From DATJCV01 sp963707665 (GTDB lineage: Bacteria > Pseudomonadota > Gammaproteobacteria > Burkholderiales > Burkholderiaceae_D): DNA of 64,000 bases. The stretch's first letter is position 1. Every line of letters starts with the position of its first letter. Under the pieces are notes generated by a model, which saw only the letters and a program-made list of their open reading frames with translations, was not told the origin of the DNA and made no database searches. This document shows, one piece after another, positions 19,166-28,383 of the stretch. Position numbers and translations under genes: made by a program. The DNA lies in the NCBI GenBank assembly GCA_963707665.1, contig CAVPQU010000005.1, positions 264,759 to 328,758 on the forward strand, in the 5' to 3' direction.

Positions 19166-20878
19166 TTATCGGTCAAGCGCCGCGGTGAAGCAAGCCTGCA
19201 GGGCACTGGCATCGGTGTCGGTGACTGTTGCCACGTAATCGCCGGCTGCCAGGTTGAGTGGAAGTATGGCGGCGGTCGGCGCCGACCGTTGCACTGCCAC
19301 GGCTTTTCCCTGGCTGTAGACGGCAACGGTGAGTGCGGGGGAGGCGGCATTGCTGGCTACTGCCAGTTGGTACGCTCCACCCTGGCCTTGTGCAATGCTG
19401 ATTCGCAGGTAACGGACATTGCCCAATTTGTTGTTATCCGTGCCGAGCGCCGGATCACGGTCGTTGAAGGCATTGGTGCGGCAAATCCTGGCAGGTTGGC
19501 CGATCGCCAACGGTGTATACAGTGGCAACACGAATGCCGGATCGCCGGCGCCGAGAGACGGCGCGTAGCGCTGGCTGGTACCCCAGATATCGAGCACGGC
19601 GCCATTGATCGTGTCGATGCCGGCCAGCAGGGAGTCGATGTCGCGCTGCGCCGTGGCAGCGGCGTTGGCGCGCAAGTAGGTAGCAAATGAAAACAGGCTG
19701 GTGAGTGCTTCAGTGTTTTTTTGCTGATCGACCATGACCCTGTAAATTGAACCAAAGCCGATCGCCGGTGTCTTGAACAGCTGATACAGCACATGCTGCA
19801 CCGAGCTTTCGTTGAACCAGCCAAGCGGCTCGCCGGCGGCGATTTGGTCGAGGTTGAACACGATGCCGAGCTCGCTTTGCAGCGCCCCGGCGGTATCCAC
19901 GTACAGCGGGTCGTCACGTACCATACCGGCCAGCGCGTTGCCCCAGGCTTCGCTGAACGCGACCCGCATGTCGAGCAGATCATTGGCCTCGTGCGGGCCG
20001 TTCGGGTTGTCGGAGCGCGAGAACGTCGATTCGAAATAATGGCTCCATTCGTGCAGGATGACGCTGCTATCGTATTCGTCGGTGTCGAGGTTTTCGACAC
20101 CGAGGAAATAGAGACCGGGCCGCGCGCCACCGGCTTGCCAATGGCTGTTCCGGATATTACCGCTGGCCGGGTCGTCGCTATTGCCGGCCCGGTTGGCGGG
20201 ACTCCAGTACGCAATCATCGGCGCGAAAACGGCCTTGTCGTCGACCGCCAGCACTTTCTGTTTGGCGGCGTAGATCTGGTCCAGGATCGCAAATGGCGCC
20301 GCCGAGCGCGGACTGCTGTAGCCGCTGCCGCCCCAGCCAGAAGCGGCGTGCAGGTCTTGCGTCTGACGAGTGCTGCCGCTATCGAATGGCATTCCTTGTA
20401 GCGCATACAGTGCGGCACCGGCGGATGTCCGATAGCCGTCGGAGGTGTTGTCACGGATCGAAAAATCCCAGCTGGCGCCGCTGCCGGCGGCTTGCAGAAG
20501 GCGGGCTTTGGCGCGCAGGCGGACAGTAGTATGGGCCGGTACCGTCAGCGCGTACCGGCCGGCGGCATCGGTTTGGGTATGCGCCAGCACGGTACCGTCG
20601 TCGGCGACTGCTTCCACTTGCACGCCGCGTGCCGGCTTGATGCTGGTGTGCGCATAGTCCAGCTTGCCGCCGAGCGTGCCGTTGGCATCCGGAGCGGAAG
20701 CAACTGCCGGCACTGAATCGTAGCTAACGTGACCGCTCAAATTGACGCGGGGACTGTCATCGCCACCACCGCCACCGCAGCCGGCGAGTGCCAGTGCGGC
20801 CAGCAGCAGTGCTGGCATGGTGGTGAGTAATCGTGGTTTGGATGGGTGTGAATCGATTGCAAAGGCGGCGTGAAGCAC
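19166..20878 (-). CDS. Putative lipoprotein metalloprotease (HExxH)
   Basis: A 570-residue lipoprotein with the lipobox LALAGC (Cys34) followed by a glycine linker. Residues ~45-125 resemble a carboxypeptidase-regulatory-like beta domain (GVQVEAVADDGTVLAHTQTDAAGRYALTVP). The HExxH motif HEWSHYFES is at His276-His280, and about 30 residues later VAFSEAWGNALAG could supply a downstream glutamate ligand. This suggests a zinc metalloprotease anchored on the outer membrane. The GTG at 20876-20878 is preceded by GGAG at seven bases; an in-frame ATG 20 codons later is a possible alternative. The specific family is not recognised. It forms a pair with the small exported protein gene downstream. Confidence 0.75.
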   Translation of the reverse strand: MLHAAFAIDSHPSKPRLLTTMPALLLAALALAGCGGGGGDDSPRVNLSGHVSYDSVPAVASAPDANGTLGGKLDYAHTSIKPARGVQVEAVADDGTVLAHTQTDAAGRYALTVPAHTTVRLRAKARLLQAAGSGASWDFSIRDNTSDGYRTSAGAALYALQGMPFDSGSTRQTQDLHAASGWGGSGYSSPRSAAPFAILDQIYAAKQKVLAVDDKAVFAPMIAYWSPANRAGNSDDPASGNIRNSHWQAGGARPGLYFLGVENLDTDEYDSSVILHEWSHYFESTFSRSDNPNGPHEANDLLDMRVAFSEAWGNALAGMVRDDPLYVDTAGALQSELGIVFNLDQIAAGEPLGWFNESSVQHVLYQLFKTPAIGFGSIYRVMVDQQKNTEALTSLFSFATYLRANAAATAQRDIDSLLAGIDTINGAVLDIWGTSQRYAPSLGAGDPAFVLPLYTPLAIGQPARICRTNAFNDRDPALGTDNNKLGNVRYLRISIAQGQGGAYQLAVASNAASPALTVAVYSQGKAVAVQRSAPTAAILPLNLAAGDYVATVTDTDASALQACFTAALDR

Positions 20879-21153
20879 TTACTTACTCCGAAGATTTTGT
20901 TTTTGCGTAGCGGTGGTTCAGGCCGAAAAATAGCGCCGCGATGCGGGCGGAATCATCTTGACTGAGTGCATTCCAATTTGGGCGTCGGCCCGTCTCGCAT
21001 CTGCCATACTGATCGTGTTCGTCATGCGACTGGTGCGCCGATGCTTTAGGGCAATGTGGACGGTAGGATACAAATCCGTGTGGAAAGTTCTGGCAGATCC
21101 GGTAGCCGGAGAGACGATTCAATGATCATCCGGCAAGTGTGAGAAATGAAAGT

Positions 21154-22245
21154 ATGAATATCAAGATAGGCATCGTCATCGGTGCGGCATTGCTGATACA
21201 GCTGGCCGGTTGCGCTCAGGTCGGCTACTACGTGCAAGCGGCGCAGGGCCAGTTCGCACTGTTGGCCGAGGCGCGTCCGATCGACGACTGGTTGCTTGAT
21301 CCGCAAACCGCGGTGCCGCTGAAGCACAAGCTGAAAACGGTGCGCGCGATTCGCCAATTTGCGGCGCGCGAACTGGCGTTGCCGGACAACCGCAGTTACA
21401 CCGCCTACGCCGATCTGAAGCGGCCGTTCGTGCTGTGGAACGTCATTGCGGCGCCGGCGCTGTCGTTGCAGCCAAAGGAGTGGTGTTTCCCGGTGGCGGG
21501 CTGCGTCAGCTATCGTGGTTATTACAGCAAGCAGCAGGCGCAGGAGTACGCCGCCGAGTTACGGGCCGAGGGTTACGACGTGCAGGTGGCCGGCGTGCCG
21601 GCCTATTCGACGCTGGGCTGGTTCGATGATCCGGTGCTGTCCACTTTCATCCGCTATCCGGACGGCGAGTTGGCGCGCCTGATCTTTCACGAACTGGCAC
21701 ATCAGGTTGCCTATGCCAGCGGCGACAGCACGTTCAACGAATCGTTTGCGACGGCGGTGGAGGAGGCCGGGGTCGCGCGCTGGCTGGCGCTTGAAGGTGA
21801 TGACCAGATCCGTGCTGCTTATGCGCGCTTCGAGAGCCGCAAGCAGGATTTCCTGCACCTGCTGCTGAAATACCGTCTGCAATTGCAGGAGATTTACGCA
21901 CAACCGATCGGCGACGCTGAAAAGCTGCAACGCAAGGCGGCTACCTTTGCCGCGTTGAAAGCGGAATATCAAACTCTGAAGACCGGCTGGGGCGGCTACA
22001 CCGGCTATGACCGCTGGTTCGCTGAGCCACTGTCGAATGCGCATCTGGCGGCGGTAGAGACTTACCAGGAACTGGTGCCGGCGTTTCGCACGCTGCTGGC
22101 GCGTGCCGACAGCTTTCCCGCTTTCTATGCGACGGTCAGGCAACTGGCTCAAGAGGACCACCAACAGCGCCGCCAGCAATTGGCACTGTTGACGCAACCG
22201 CTGGTGCCGCTGGCTGCGGCGCCGGCTGCGGCGGACAAGCGCTGA
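21154..22245 (+). CDS. Putative aminopeptidase lipoprotein (HExxH)
   Basis: A 363-residue lipoprotein with the lipobox LAGC at Cys20. It carries the zinc motif FHELAHQVAY (His179, Glu180, His183) followed by STFNESFATAVEEAG, whose NE(S/T)FA segment would provide the third ligand. This pattern matches the bacterial putative aminopeptidase family of COG4324. The ATG at 21154 starts right before the hydrophobic stretch; an upstream GTG would add five residues. It is divergent from the other HExxH lipoprotein gene, 275 bp away. Confidence 0.85.
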   Translation: MNIKIGIVIGAALLIQLAGCAQVGYYVQAAQGQFALLAEARPIDDWLLDPQTAVPLKHKLKTVRAIRQFAARELALPDNRSYTAYADLKRPFVLWNVIAAPALSLQPKEWCFPVAGCVSYRGYYSKQQAQEYAAELRAEGYDVQVAGVPAYSTLGWFDDPVLSTFIRYPDGELARLIFHELAHQVAYASGDSTFNESFATAVEEAGVARWLALEGDDQIRAAYARFESRKQDFLHLLLKYRLQLQEIYAQPIGDAEKLQRKAATFAALKAEYQTLKTGWGGYTGYDRWFAEPLSNAHLAAVETYQELVPAFRTLLARADSFPAFYATVRQLAQEDHQQRRQQLALLTQPLVPLAAAPAAADKR

Positions 22246-22482
22246 TGCTGGCCGCCACGCTGCGTCGGGAGACCGCTCTGAATGCTGCTGCGCAGCAATC
22301 AACGCCGAATAGATGATCGCCTCAAATCAGCGGTAAAGAACTTGCACCAATGCACGCCGCCCGATACGATCACAGTGGAATAAAAAAACAGTCGTGCGTT
22401 TTTCCCGTAAGTGCCATTTGGCGCGCTGGCCCATGAACGCGAGAAACGTTATCAATAGGCAGAGACAAAAAGGGGATGGAAC

Positions 22483-24167
22483 ATGGATAAATTCTGGCTG
22501 AAATCGTATCCGGCAGGCGTGCCGGCAGAGGTCGATTACACGCAATACCGATCGCTGGTGCAGTTACTGGATGAGTCGTTCAAGAAATTCGCCGCACGCG
22601 ATGCCTTTGTTTGCATGGATAAGCGCATGACCTATGCGGAACTGGATCAGATGTCGGTTCGGGTCGGTGCCTGGCTGCAATCGAAAGGCTTGAAAAAAGG
22701 CACGCGCGTGGCATTGATGATGCCCAACGTGCTGCAATATCCGGTGGCGATTGCCGCCGTGCTGCGCGCCGGCTATATCGTGGTCAACGTCAATCCGCTG
22801 TACACCCCGCGCGAGCTGGAACACCAGATGAAGGACTCCGGTGCCGAAGCCATCATCATCCTGGAAAATTTCGCCAGCACCTTGCAGCAGGTGCTGGCCA
22901 AAACCCCGATCAAGCATATCGTGGTGGCCAGCATGGGCGACTTGCTGGGCACGGTGAAGGGCGGCATCGTCAACTTAGTGGTGCGTAACGTCAAGAAAAT
23001 GGTGCCGGCCTATACGCTGCCGAATGCCGTTTCGTTCAAGCAAGTGTTGGCGCAGGGTGCTCGCATGAGCCTGAAGCCGGTCGATTTGAGCCAGGATGAC
23101 GTCGCCTTCCTGCAATACACCGGCGGCACTACCGGTCTGTCAAAGGGCGCCACGCTGTCGCATCGCAACATACTGGCCAACGTGCTGCAAGTCGAATCCT
23201 GGATGCAACCGGTACTGAAAAAAGAACCAGTGGTCGAGCAGCTGACTTTCGTCTGCGCGCTGCCGCTGTATCACATCTTCGCGCTGACCGTCTGCAACCT
23301 GATTGGCACCCGGCTCGGCGCGATGAATTTGTTGATTCCCAACCCGCGCGATATTCCCGGCTTCATCAAGGAACTGGCCAAGTACAAGGTCAACATGTTC
23401 CCTGCGGTCAACACCCTGTTCAACGGCCTGCTCAACCATCCCGATTTCGCCAAGCTGGATTTCGCTCTGCTGAAAGCGTCCCTCGGCGGCGGCATGGCGG
23501 TGCAACAGGCGGTCGCCGACAAGTGGATCAAAGCCACTGGCTGTCCGATCGCCGAAGGCTATGGGCTGTCCGAGACTTCACCGGTGGCTACCAGCAACCC
23601 GGCCGACATGAGCGAATACAGCGGCACCATCGGCTTGCCGATACCGTCGACTGATATTGCGATCCTGGATGACGACGGCAATCCGGTGCCGCTCGGCCAG
23701 CCGGGCGAGATCGCGATTCGCGGCCCGCAAGTGATGGTCGGCTACTGGAACCAGCCGGAAGAGACCGCCAAGGTCATGACCGCCGACGGCTTCTTCAAGT
23801 CGGGCGACGTCGGCATCATGGACGAGCGCAGGGCTTTACCAAGATCGTCGACCGCAAGAAGGACATGATCCTGGTGTCGGGCTTTAACGTCTATCCGAAC
23901 GAAATCGAGGCAGTGGTGGCGATGCACCCCGGCGTGCTGGAATGCGCCTGCATCGGCGTGCCGGACGACAAAACCGGTGAGGCGGTCAAGGTGTTCGTGG
24001 TGCGCAAGGATCCGTCGCTGACGGTCGAACAGGTGCTGAGCTACTGCAAGGAAAACCTGACCGGCTACAAGAAGCCGAAATACATCGAGTTCCGCGACGA
24101 ACTGCCGAAGACCAACGTCGGCAAGATCCTGCGGCGCGAACTGCGCGACGAGAAAAAAGCGGCGTAA
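22483..24167 (+). CDS. fadD: Long-chain fatty acid-CoA ligase (one frameshift)
   Basis: An AMP-forming acyl-CoA synthetase that activates long-chain fatty acids for beta-oxidation. The AMP-binding motif YTGGTTGLSKGATLSH, the EGYGLSETSP segment and the C-terminal catalytic lysine region (TNVGKILRRELR) are visible. The frame breaks near 23830: the first frame runs out after GIMDER, while GFTKIVDRKKDMILVSGFNVYPNEIEAVV resumes in another frame to the stop at 24167. The total length is two bases over a multiple of three, consistent with a two-base insertion in GAGCGCAGGGCTTT. The restored protein is about 560 residues. The gene is followed by a clear terminator. Confidence 0.92.
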
Positions 24168-24200
24168 GTTTTTTCGCCAGCGCCGCACCGGCACCCAAAA

Positions 24201-24228
24201 AACCGCCTGCTTGTCAGGCGGTTTTTTT
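24201..24228 (+). terminator. Rho-independent terminator after fadD
   Basis: AACCGCCTG, a five-base loop, then CAGGCGGTT form a 9-bp stem followed by a run of seven T. It starts 33 bp after the fadD stop codon. Confidence 0.9.
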
Positions 24229-24263
24229 CGCCTTGCGCTTCCGGAAAAATGTCGCCGGCATCA

Positions 24264-24324
24264 TATACTCCCATATTCAACGATGAATATCCGGCATAAA
24301 ACGGTCATATTGACGACATACTGT
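24264..24324. repeat. Paired ATACTCC element, copy 3
   Basis: TATACTCC at 24264-24271 and the degenerate right half CATACTGT at 24317-24324, starts 53 bp apart. The interior contains an ATATTC/GAATAT mini-hairpin. It lies about 97 bp after the fadD stop, downstream of the fadD terminator and upstream of the convergent thioesterase gene. Confidence 0.7.
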
Positions 24325-24463
24325 CGATGATGCCAAAGTGTCCGAGGCTGTGAACGGCGTGACCTGCCGGCCGGCCCTGCTACCGGCACGCGGCAGCGAC
24401 AGACCGGGCAGGGCGCAATGCAAACAAGGCACAGCCCTGAAATATCGAACCCAGCTTACCCGG

Positions 24464-24880
24464 CTACGCGGTCATCGACGCCAGCGCCGGCACCGGCCGC
24501 GGCTTGCGGTCTTCGCCGGTGGCGACGTAGGTCAGCGTCGCTTCGGTTACCTTGACGGTTTGTGCCTGCAGCCGATTGCGCTCGGCGTACACTTCGACAT
24601 TGACCGTGATCGAGGTGGTGCCGACCTTGACGATGTCGGCGTAGAACGACAGCAGGTCGCCGACGAAGACCGGATGCTTGAAGAGGAAGGAGTTGACGGC
24701 CACGGTGGCGACTCGGCCATTGGCGCGCCGCACCGCCGGCAGCGAGCCGGCAATGTCGACCTGGGCCATGATCCAGCCGCCAAACACGTCGCCGTGGATA
24801 TTGGCGTCGGCCGGCATCGGCATCACCCGCAATTGCGGCATCTTGCCATCAGGAAGTGTGGTGTTATGCTGACTGAACAT
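24464..24880 (-). CDS. yciA: Acyl-CoA thioesterase, YciA-like hotdog protein
   Basis: A 138-residue hotdog-fold thioesterase. The motif NIHGDVFGGWIMAQVDIAGS with the catalytic Asp and the VAVNSFLFKHPVFVGDLL segment are typical of YciA/acyl-CoA hydrolases, which release CoA from short- to long-chain acyl-CoAs. The start at 24880 is preceded by AAGGG at a good distance; a longer reading from 24910 lacks this. It is convergent with fadD and divergent from the ABC exporter, with a 100-bp gap to the latter. Confidence 0.9.
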   Translation of the reverse strand: MFSQHNTTLPDGKMPQLRVMPMPADANIHGDVFGGWIMAQVDIAGSLPAVRRANGRVATVAVNSFLFKHPVFVGDLLSFYADIVKVGTTSITVNVEVYAERNRLQAQTVKVTEATLTYVATGEDRKPRPVPALASMTA

Positions 24881-24979
24881 GGATGACCCTTGATTTTTCA
24901 CTAAAAGCACCGATTTTTATTAGTGCTGCCGAAGACGTAGCATAAACCATGCTCGTCCGATTTCGTCCTGCCAAAGCTC

Positions 24980-26827
24980 ATGCGCCACCGTTCCTCCTCT
25001 CTTCCCGTCGTCGCCAGTCCGGGTCCGCGCAACGACTGGGCCACGCTGAAAACCCTGTTGCCGTATTTGTGGGCCTACAAGGGCCGGGTGCTGCTGGCAC
25101 TTGCCTTCCTGATCGGCGCCAAGCTGGCCAACGTCGGCGTGCCCTTGGTCCTGAAGCGCCTGATCGACCATTTGACGATCGGTCCGGGCAACCCGCAGGC
25201 CTTGCTGGTGCTGCCGCTCGGCTTGTTGCTTGCATACGGCGCGCTGCGCTTGTGCACCACGCTGTTTACCGAGCTGCGTGAGTTCGTCTTCGCCCGCGTC
25301 ACGCAGCGCGCGGTGCGCACCATCGCCCTGCAAGTGTTTCGCCATCTGCATGCGCTGTCGCTGCGCTTCCACCTGAACCGCCAGACCGGCGGCATGTCGC
25401 GCGATATCGAACGCGGCACGCGCGGCGTATCGTCGCTGGTGTCGTACACGCTGTTTTCGATCCTGCCGACGCTGGTCGAAATTACGCTGGTGCTGGGCTA
25501 TCTGGGCTGGCATTACGACATCTGGTTCTCGGTCATCGCCGGCGGTGCGCTGCTGACGTATATCGCCTTCACGGTGGTGGTCACCGAATGGCGCACGCAT
25601 TTCCGCCGTACCATGAACCAGCTCGACTCCAGCGCCAATACCACGGCCATCGATTCGCTGATCAACTATGAAACGGTCAAGTACTTCGGCAACGAGGAGT
25701 TCGAGGCGCGCCGCTACGACGAAGGCCTGCAGGGTTACGAGACGGCGGCGATCAAGTCGCAATCCTCGCTGTCGCTGCTGAACAGCGGCCAGTCGCTGAT
25801 CATCGCCATCGCGGTGACGCTGATCATGTGGCGCGCCACGCAAGGCGTGATCGGCGGCAGCATGACGCTGGGCGACCTGGTGCTGGTGAATGCCTTCATG
25901 ATCCAGTTGTATATCCCGCTCGGTTTCCTGGGGGTGATCTACCGCGAGATCAAGCAAAGCCTGGCCGACATGGAGCGCCTGTTCGCGCTGCTGGAGCAGC
26001 ACCGCGAAATCGCCGACGCGCCGGATGCGCAACCGTTGGTCGTGCGCGGCGCGGAGCTGAAGTTTGCGCACGTCGACTTCAGCTATGAGAGCAAGCGGCA
26101 AATCCTGTTCGACGTCGATTTCACCATCAAGGCCGGCACCACCACCGCCGTGGTCGGCCACAGCGGCTCCGGCAAGTCGACCCTGTCGCGCCTGCTGTTC
26201 CGTTTCTATGAAATCGACGCCGGCCGCATCACGATCGACGGCCAGGACCTGCGCGAGGTGACGCAAGCCTCGCTGCGCGGCGCGATCGGCATCGTGCCGC
26301 AGGACACGGTGCTGTTCAACGACACGATCGGCTACAACATCGGCTACGGCAAGCCCGGCGCCAGCCAGGCCGAGATCGAAGCGGCCGCGCGTGCCGCTTA
26401 CATTCACGATTTCATCGAATCGCTGCCGGACGGCTACCAGAGCATGGTCGGCGAGCGTGGCCTGAAACTCTCCGGCGGCGAAAAGCAGCGCGTCGCCATC
26501 GCCCGCACCTTGCTGAAGAATCCGGCAATCCTGATTTTCGACGAGGCGACCTCGGCGCTCGATTCGAAGGCGGAGCAGGCAATCCAGGCGCAGCTGAAGG
26601 AAATCGCCAGAAACCGCACCACGCTGGTGATCGCGCACCGACTGTCCACCATCGCCGACGCTGCGCAGATCCTGGTGCTGGATCATGGCCGCATCGTCGA
26701 ACGCGGTACCCATGCGCAACTGCTGCAAGCCGACGGTGCCTATGCGCAGATGTGGGCGCGTCAGCAGGCCGGACAGAACGAGCCGGCTTCGCCACCGATC
26801 GAGGAAATGGCGGGCGATCTCGCTTGA
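24980..26827 (+). CDS. ABC exporter, Atm1/heavy-metal tolerance type (permease-ATPase fusion)
   Basis: A 615-residue half-transporter. Residues ~30-320 hold six membrane helices with the Atm1-like signature LRFHLNRQTGGMSRDIERGTRG and the NYETVKYFGNEEFE segment. The C-terminal ATPase has Walker A GHSGSGKST, signature LSGGEKQR and Walker B ILIFDEATSALDS. Family members export glutathione-linked sulfur, iron or metal compounds across the inner membrane. The N-terminal start at 24980 fits the family. A dispersed element follows 24 bp after the stop. Confidence 0.93.
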   Translation: MRHRSSSLPVVASPGPRNDWATLKTLLPYLWAYKGRVLLALAFLIGAKLANVGVPLVLKRLIDHLTIGPGNPQALLVLPLGLLLAYGALRLCTTLFTELREFVFARVTQRAVRTIALQVFRHLHALSLRFHLNRQTGGMSRDIERGTRGVSSLVSYTLFSILPTLVEITLVLGYLGWHYDIWFSVIAGGALLTYIAFTVVVTEWRTHFRRTMNQLDSSANTTAIDSLINYETVKYFGNEEFEARRYDEGLQGYETAAIKSQSSLSLLNSGQSLIIAIAVTLIMWRATQGVIGGSMTLGDLVLVNAFMIQLYIPLGFLGVIYREIKQSLADMERLFALLEQHREIADAPDAQPLVVRGAELKFAHVDFSYESKRQILFDVDFTIKAGTTTAVVGHSGSGKSTLSRLLFRFYEIDAGRITIDGQDLREVTQASLRGAIGIVPQDTVLFNDTIGYNIGYGKPGASQAEIEAAARAAYIHDFIESLPDGYQSMVGERGLKLSGGEKQRVAIARTLLKNPAILIFDEATSALDSKAEQAIQAQLKEIARNRTTLVIAHRLSTIADAAQILVLDHGRIVERGTHAQLLQADGAYAQMWARQQAGQNEPASPPIEEMAGDLA

Positions 26828-26850
26828 GCGGGGTGCTTGCAGAAGCCTCT

Positions 26851-26911
26851 TATACTCCTTTATATATGCCTTTATCTCGCCCGTAAAAAGGCAGTCTTTA
26901 TACGATACTCC
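26851..26911. repeat. Paired ATACTCC element, copy 4
   Basis: TATACTCC at 26851-26858 and GATACTCC at 26904-26911, starts 53 bp apart. The centre holds CGCCCGTAAA at 26878-26887, flanked by GCCTTT and AAAGGC that could pair. It begins 24 bp after the ABC exporter stop codon. The remaining bases 26912-27155 before the LysR gene show no gene or clear promoter. Confidence 0.85.
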
Positions 26912-27155
26912 ATACTGAACTGAGGTTCTCGCCAGGGGCATTCATGGTTCGGCGGTGCATCCGTCGAGTTTGTCGTTCGCGCGGCTTTAAGCGGCAACCC
27001 AGTGGCTTTCTGACGCTATTTCTCACCGGCGATACCAGGCATGCGCGTCGAACGCCGCTGGACTAAATCCACCGGCACGACAGAAATCAGGTCATCAGCG
27101 ACCCGCCGCACGTAATCTGCTTTCCAGCGCCCACACAACCCACTACCATAGCTAA

Positions 27156-28127
27156 ATGGAAACCAAATGGCTGGAAGACTTCATCTCGCTATCGGAGACG
27201 CGCAGCTTTTCGCGCTCGGCCGAGTTGCGGCACATTACGCAGCCGGCGTTTTCGCGCCGCATCCAGTCGCTGGAAGCCTGGCTTGGCGCCGATCTGATTG
27301 ATCGCACCTCGTATCCAACCCGCCTGACCCCGGCCGGCGAAGTGTTCTACGAACAGGCAATTGAAATGCTGGGGCAGATCAACAGCGCGCGCGCCATGCT
27401 GCGCGGGAAACGCCCAACGTCGCACAGCACCGTCGATTTCGCGGTGCCGCATACGCTGTCGCTGACCTACATGCCGAAATGGATTACCCGGCTGGAACAA
27501 GGCTTTGGCAGCATCAATGCCCGTTTGATCGCGTTGAATGTGCATGATGCGGTGATGACGATGGTGGATGGAGGCTGCGACCTGCTGTTGTGCTATCACC
27601 ACTCGCGCCAGCCGGTGCAACTGGATGCCGGGCGCTACGACATGATGGTGCTCGGCACCGAAGCGCTGCGGCCTTACGCCCGCTCCGACAAGGATGGCGT
27701 GCCGAATTTCGTGTTGCCGGGAACGCCGCAACAGCCGCTGCCGTTCCTGTCGTACACCAGCAATGCGTACTTCGGCCGTATGGTGGAGCTGATTTTGGCT
27801 GACGCCAAGGCGCAGCTATACCTGGAAAAACGCTATGAAACCGACATGGCCGAAGGCTTGAAGATGATGGCGCTGGAGGGGCACGGTATTGCCTTCCTGC
27901 CGGAATCGGCGGTGCAGCGCGAGGTGCGCCATAAGTATTTGGCGCGTGCCGACGGCGGTCATCCGGAGTGGCAATTCGAGCTGGAAATCCGCCTGTATCG
28001 CGAACGGCCGTCGGTGCAACGGCCGGGCAAGCTGGTCATTGCCCGGTTGTGGGACTATTTACTGCAGCAAAATCCGGCCGGAGGCGCCGAAGTCAGGCGC
28101 GGGCAAAAAATATCAACTTTGCGCTGA
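27156..28127 (+). CDS. LysR-type transcriptional regulator
   Basis: A 323-residue LysR regulator. The N-terminal winged helix-turn-helix is METKWLEDFISLSETRSFSRSAELRHITQ...AFSRRIQSLE, with LTPAGEVFYEQA closing the domain, followed by the periplasmic-binding-like effector domain. It lies about 260 bp upstream of glutamate dehydrogenase and the glutamate transporter on the same strand and may regulate them. That role is inferred from position; most LysR regulators act on a divergent neighbour, and here the upstream neighbour is on the same strand. Confidence 0.9.
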   Translation: METKWLEDFISLSETRSFSRSAELRHITQPAFSRRIQSLEAWLGADLIDRTSYPTRLTPAGEVFYEQAIEMLGQINSARAMLRGKRPTSHSTVDFAVPHTLSLTYMPKWITRLEQGFGSINARLIALNVHDAVMTMVDGGCDLLLCYHHSRQPVQLDAGRYDMMVLGTEALRPYARSDKDGVPNFVLPGTPQQPLPFLSYTSNAYFGRMVELILADAKAQLYLEKRYETDMAEGLKMMALEGHGIAFLPESAVQREVRHKYLARADGGHPEWQFELEIRLYRERPSVQRPGKLVIARLWDYLLQQNPAGGAEVRRGQKISTLR

Positions 28128-28383
28128 AGGTTGGTGCTTGGCCGTTGAAGCGGAGCGCAATACCGGTTATTGTGGCGCCTGTAACGGGCTTTTTGCCATT
28201 TCCCACTGCCGTAACGACGCGCATCGCTCAACCACAATTTTATTGTTGTACAGTAACTATGTGTCGCATGCATAATAACATGCTGACAAAGCATTAGCCT
28301 TGCCGCGCTGGGTTGCAATAGGATTTGGCCCAGTTCGTTGCGGACCAATCACGCATCTGATCATCTGAAGGAGCATTTCAAGC

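Noticed and set aside
24920..26941. 673-codon open frame antisense to the ABC exporter
   Set aside because: Same reasoning: no domain, biased composition, and the plus-strand exporter is complete with all ABC motifs.
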